From NCBI GenBank assembly GCA_934317005.1, contig CAKREB010000005.1:62001-126000 (forward strand): a stretch of DNA of 64,000 bases, in the 5' to 3' direction. Made by a program: the position numbers and the translations under genes. Shown here piece by piece: positions 61,603-64,000 of this stretch (the stretch's first letter is position 1; every line of letters begins with the position of its first letter). This DNA comes from an uncultured Lachnospiraceae bacterium. Lineage in GTDB: Bacteria; Bacillota; Clostridia; Lachnospirales; Lachnospiraceae. The notes under the pieces were generated by a model. The model was not told where the DNA came from and made no database searches. It saw only the letters and a program-made list of their open reading frames with translations.

Positions 61603-62663
61603 AGGATTTGGTAAGACGTCTGGAGGAGTTAAATATTGAACTGACAGATCCGGATACCATTAGTAATCAGGAAAAGTATCGTCAATTGATGAAGGAACAG
61701 AACGAATTGACTCCGATTGTGGAAAAATATCTGGAATATAAAAAGGCGAAGGAAGGTGTCGAAGAGAGCCTTTCTATTTTGGAAGAGGAAAGCGATGAGG
61801 AGATGCGCGAGCTTGCCAAAGAAGAGTTAAACGAGTGCAAGCAGGCAGTGGAAGACTGCGAGCAGGAATTAAAGATACTGATGCTTCCAAAGGACCCGAA
61901 CGATGATAAGAACGTTATCGTCGAGATTCGTGCCGGCGCCGGTGGAGATGAGGCAGCACTTTTTGCGGCAGATCTGTTCCGTATGTATTCAAAATATGCA
62001 GAGTCTAACCGTTGGAAGGTAGAGGTTATGAGTGCCAATGAAAATGGAATTGGTGGATTCAAGGAAATTGTATTTATGGTCATTGGTACCGGAGCATATT
62101 CAAAGTTAAAGTACGAAAGTGGTGTGCATCGTGTTCAGCGCATCCCATCTACAGAATCAGGTGGAAGAATCCATACATCAACTGCAACGGTTGCGATCAT
62201 GCCGGAGGTAGAGGATGTAGAAGTGTTTGTTGATCCAAATGACTGCAAGATTGATGTATACCGTGCATCCGGAAACGGTGGACAGTGTGTCAATACAACA
62301 GACTCTGCGGTTCGTATTACGCATATTCCAACAGGAATCGTAGTAACCTGTCAGGATGAAAAGTCACAGTTAAAGAACAAGGATAAGGCCATGCGAGTGC
62401 TTCGTTCCCGTATCTATGATATGGAGCAGGAAAAGGCGATGAGCGAGCAGGCAGCAGAGCGTAGAAGCCAGGTTGGTACCGGAGATCGTTCCGAGAAGAT
62501 TCGTACCTATAATTTCCCACAGGGACGAGTAACAGATCACCGTATTAAGTTTACAAGTCACCGTTTGAATGAGATTTTGGAAGGGGATCTGTCAGAACTT
62601 CTTCAGAATATCATTGCGGCAGACCAGACAGCGAAGCTTGCCAAGCTAAATGAGGCAGATTGA
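61587..62663 (+). CDS. prfA: Peptide chain release factor 1
   Basis: 358 residues. AGGAGG precedes the ATG at 61587 inside the 3-prime end of prmC. It has the GGQ motif in ASGNGGQCVNTTDSAVR and the RF1-type anticodon-like loop near HRVQRIPSTESGGRIHTS. RF1 releases finished chains at UAA and UAG. A clear terminator follows at 62735. Confidence 0.96.
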   Translation: MFDRLEDLVRRLEELNIELTDPDTISNQEKYRQLMKEQNELTPIVEKYLEYKKAKEGVEESLSILEEESDEEMRELAKEELNECKQAVEDCEQELKILMLPKDPNDDKNVIVEIRAGAGGDEAALFAADLFRMYSKYAESNRWKVEVMSANENGIGGFKEIVFMVIGTGAYSKLKYESGVHRVQRIPSTESGGRIHTSTATVAIMPEVEDVEVFVDPNDCKIDVYRASGNGGQCVNTTDSAVRITHIPTGIVVTCQDEKSQLKNKDKAMRVLRSRIYDMEQEKAMSEQAAERRSQVGTGDRSEKIRTYNFPQGRVTDHRIKFTSHRLNEILEGDLSELLQNIIAADQTAKLAKLNEAD

Positions 62664-62734
62664 TCATTAAATATCTCATAAAGCGGGGTTAAAAGAAGCA
62701 TAAACAAAAATAAAATAAAAGAGATACAAAAATA

Positions 62735-62778
62735 AAAAGTTTCTTAACAGGGCAAATGTTGGGAAACTTTTTTATTTT
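62735..62778 (+). terminator. Terminator of the rpmE-DUF1385-prmC-prfA run
   Basis: AAAAGTTTC (62735-62743) pairs with GAAACTTTT (62763-62771), with an inner AACA/TGTT pairing (62746-62749 with 62757-62760), followed by a T-rich tail. The rest of the 62664-62932 gap holds only the atp promoter. Confidence 0.75.
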
Positions 62779-62864
62779 GCGCAAATCCCCCAAATATGCG
62801 GTGAAAGACACATTTTAGAAGAAAATCAATAAAAATATTTGATAGATGGATAAGCAGGACTTAT

Positions 62865-62892
62865 TAGACATCAATCATCATTCGCATATAAT
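62865..62892 (+). promoter_or_regulatory. Promoter of the atp operon
   Basis: TAGACA (62865-62870), 16-base spacer, TATAAT (62887-62892), about 40 bases before atpB. Confidence 0.65.
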
Positions 62893-62932
62893 AATTGCTG
62901 GATGAGGGCATGAGGCAAAAAAAGAGAAAGGA

Positions 62933-63634
62933 GTGAGTGTTACGAATGAATTCACAAGTGAACTGCTGAGTGAGTTAAACTGCGATACGGCATTTACCAT
63001 ACCGGTATTTGGAGGCATTGCTGTACCGGAATCGGTTGTAGTCACATGGATTATTATGGCAGCACTAATTCTTATTTCTATTGTGCTTACCAGGAATCTG
63101 AGTGTGGAAAATCCCGGGAAGCGGCAGCTTGTATTAGAAACCGGATACCAGATGGCGGAAGATTTCTTTGGAGAGCTGCTTGGAAAAAACGGAAGCAGGT
63201 ATCTGCCATATCTGATCAGTGTGCTGATCTTTATCGCAGTAGCGAATCTGATCGGACTTTTAGGATTCAAACCACCTACAAAGGATATGGGTGTTACGGC
63301 AGGAATGGCAATTTTGAGTATCATTATTGTTGAGTTTGCAGGAATCCGTCAAAAGGGTGTAAAGAAGTGGATGAAAAGCTTTGCAGAACCTTTGCCGGTG
63401 GTGGCACCGATCAACCTGTTGGAAGTATTTACCAGACCATTATCGTTGTGTATGCGACTGTTTGGTAATGTGTTAGGTTCTTTTGTAGTCATGGAACTTT
63501 TAAAATTAGTTGTTCCGGTCTTTTTACCGGCAGTATTTAGTTGTTATTTTGATATTTTTGACGGCTTGATTCAGGCATTTGTATTTGTTTTCTTGACCTC
63601 CCTATACATTGGAGAGGCAGTGGAAACGGAGTGA
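62933..63634 (+). CDS. atpB: F-type ATP synthase subunit a
   Basis: 233 residues with five to six membrane segments. The only fitting start is the GTG at 62933; AAAGGAG touches it, while an AAAGAG is six bases upstream, so the site is unusual. The key Arg lies in LCMRLFGNVLGSF, and the final helix has FVFVFLTSLYIGEAV. Subunit a forms the ion channel against the c ring. No atpI gene is seen upstream; prfA comes directly before. Confidence 0.94.
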   Translation: MSVTNEFTSELLSELNCDTAFTIPVFGGIAVPESVVVTWIIMAALILISIVLTRNLSVENPGKRQLVLETGYQMAEDFFGELLGKNGSRYLPYLISVLIFIAVANLIGLLGFKPPTKDMGVTAGMAILSIIIVEFAGIRQKGVKKWMKSFAEPLPVVAPINLLEVFTRPLSLCMRLFGNVLGSFVVMELLKLVVPVFLPAVFSCYFDIFDGLIQAFVFVFLTSLYIGEAVETE

Positions 63635-63712
63635 TCGACAGAAAGTGTCGGTGCTATCTGCCTGAAAGGACAAAGATAAGATAGAGAAACAGAGTGAATG
63701 GAGGAAAAAATT

Positions 63713-63934
63713 ATGACATTAATCGCAATTGGAGCAGGAGTAGCAGTATTAACAGGTATTGGAGCAGGTATTGGTATTGGACTTGCTACATCAAAGGCAG
63801 TAGATGCGATCGCAAGACAGCCGGAAGCAGAGCCAAAGATCAAGACAAACCTTGTACTTGGTTGTGCACTTGCTGAGGCAACTGCAATTTATGGTTTCGT
63901 TATCGCACTTTTGATCATCTTACTGTTAAAGTAA
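63713..63934 (+). CDS. atpE: F-type ATP synthase subunit c
   Basis: 73 residues from the ATG at 63713, with GGAGGA upstream; a longer frame from 63698 would cover that site. Two membrane helices with the RQPEA polar loop. The ion-binding Glu is at residue 55 (ALAEATAIYGF). The Na+-type ligands are not kept: the Gln position is Ile22 and the Ser/Thr after Glu is Ala56, so a proton-driven ring is predicted. The window ends 66 bases later with no further gene seen. Confidence 0.95.
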   Translation: MTLIAIGAGVAVLTGIGAGIGIGLATSKAVDAIARQPEAEPKIKTNLVLGCALAEATAIYGFVIALLIILLLK

Positions 63935-64000
63935 TTATTTGACAGATAGAGAGAACTTTCATAGCGTTTGTTACAGATGTTATGAAAATGAAGTGTCAGG

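Noticed and set aside
63713..63934. Na+-driven ATP synthase
   Set aside because: The c subunit lacks the Gln and Ser/Thr Na+ ligands.
1..64000. tRNA, rRNA, prophage, intact insertion sequence or defence island
   Set aside because: No cloverleaf, rRNA stretch, integrase, transposase, phage structural gene or restriction/toxin gene was recognised on either strand.

Overview
This window comes from a low-to-mid G+C, endospore-lineage Firmicute, most likely a member of the Lachnospiraceae (Clostridia). The supporting signs are a SpoIIM homologue, HemZ-type radical SAM coproporphyrinogen oxidase, DUF4364 and DUF1385 proteins, a tyrosyl-tRNA synthetase T-box, strong GGAGG-type ribosome sites, and many TTGACA/TATAAT-like promoters with 16-18 bp spacing. 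The genus cannot be fixed from sequence alone.

Layout. (1) 0-4.6 kb: two CDP-glycerol glycerophosphotransferase-family genes (the first cut by the window edge) flank a secreted FN3/propeller-like protein, so this is cell-wall polymer or surface work. (2) 4.6-22.3 kb: a 202-bp MITE-like structured element, then a long plus-strand housekeeping run: small acidic protein, C39-like peptidase, relA, MBL hydrolase, hemZ, HD-GYP protein, aspS, PAP2 phosphatase, sbcD, sbcC, zinc-finger membrane protein, polA, coaE, ending at a convergent spoIIM. (3) 23-30.5 kb: a MacAB-like ABC export operon with two tandem adaptor proteins, a permease with a Met-rich ectodomain insert and an ATPase, followed by a divergent family-5 solute-binding-like protein. 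(4) 30.5-37.4 kb: rmlA-rmlB-transglutaminase on the minus strand, divergent from galE-GGDEF-metallophosphoesterase. (5) 37.4-52.6 kb: an 11-gene minus-strand exopolysaccharide operon with recognisable PelD, PelE, PelF and PelG. (6) 52.7-64 kb: T-box and tyrS; the convergent genes malic enzyme, radical SAM and DUF4364; then rho, rpmE, DUF1385, prmC, prfA and the start of the atp operon (atpB, atpE).

The most interesting system is the Pel-like operon. PelD is fused to an N-terminal SDR (epimerase-like) domain that has lost the Gly-rich and YxxxK motifs. It keeps the PelD layout of membrane segments, GAF and a degenerate GGDEF domain with an intact RxxD c-di-GMP-binding motif. The usual PelA/B/C are not seen. 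In their place are a DUF2194-like membrane-anchored protein and a polytopic GT-C-like protein with a Ser/Thr/Asn/Asp pentapeptide tract. The operon continues into DUF2304, a GT4, two GT2 and a DUF4832 gene. A GGDEF cyclase gene (next to galE) and an HD-GYP gene in the same window could make and degrade the signal that PelD reads, while galE and rmlAB could supply nucleotide sugars. That pathway link is inference.

Non-coding structure is also rich. A constant-loop/variable-stem hairpin occurs at two distant sites (4.6 kb and 54.3 kb). A dispersed ATGCAAGRGTCAAAA-type motif occurs at four sites, with a weaker fifth. A 110-nt palindromic region after rpmE can form mutually exclusive stems. Several intrinsic terminators lie inside, or read against, neighbouring genes. 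No rRNA, tRNA, CRISPR array, prophage or intact insertion sequence was seen.
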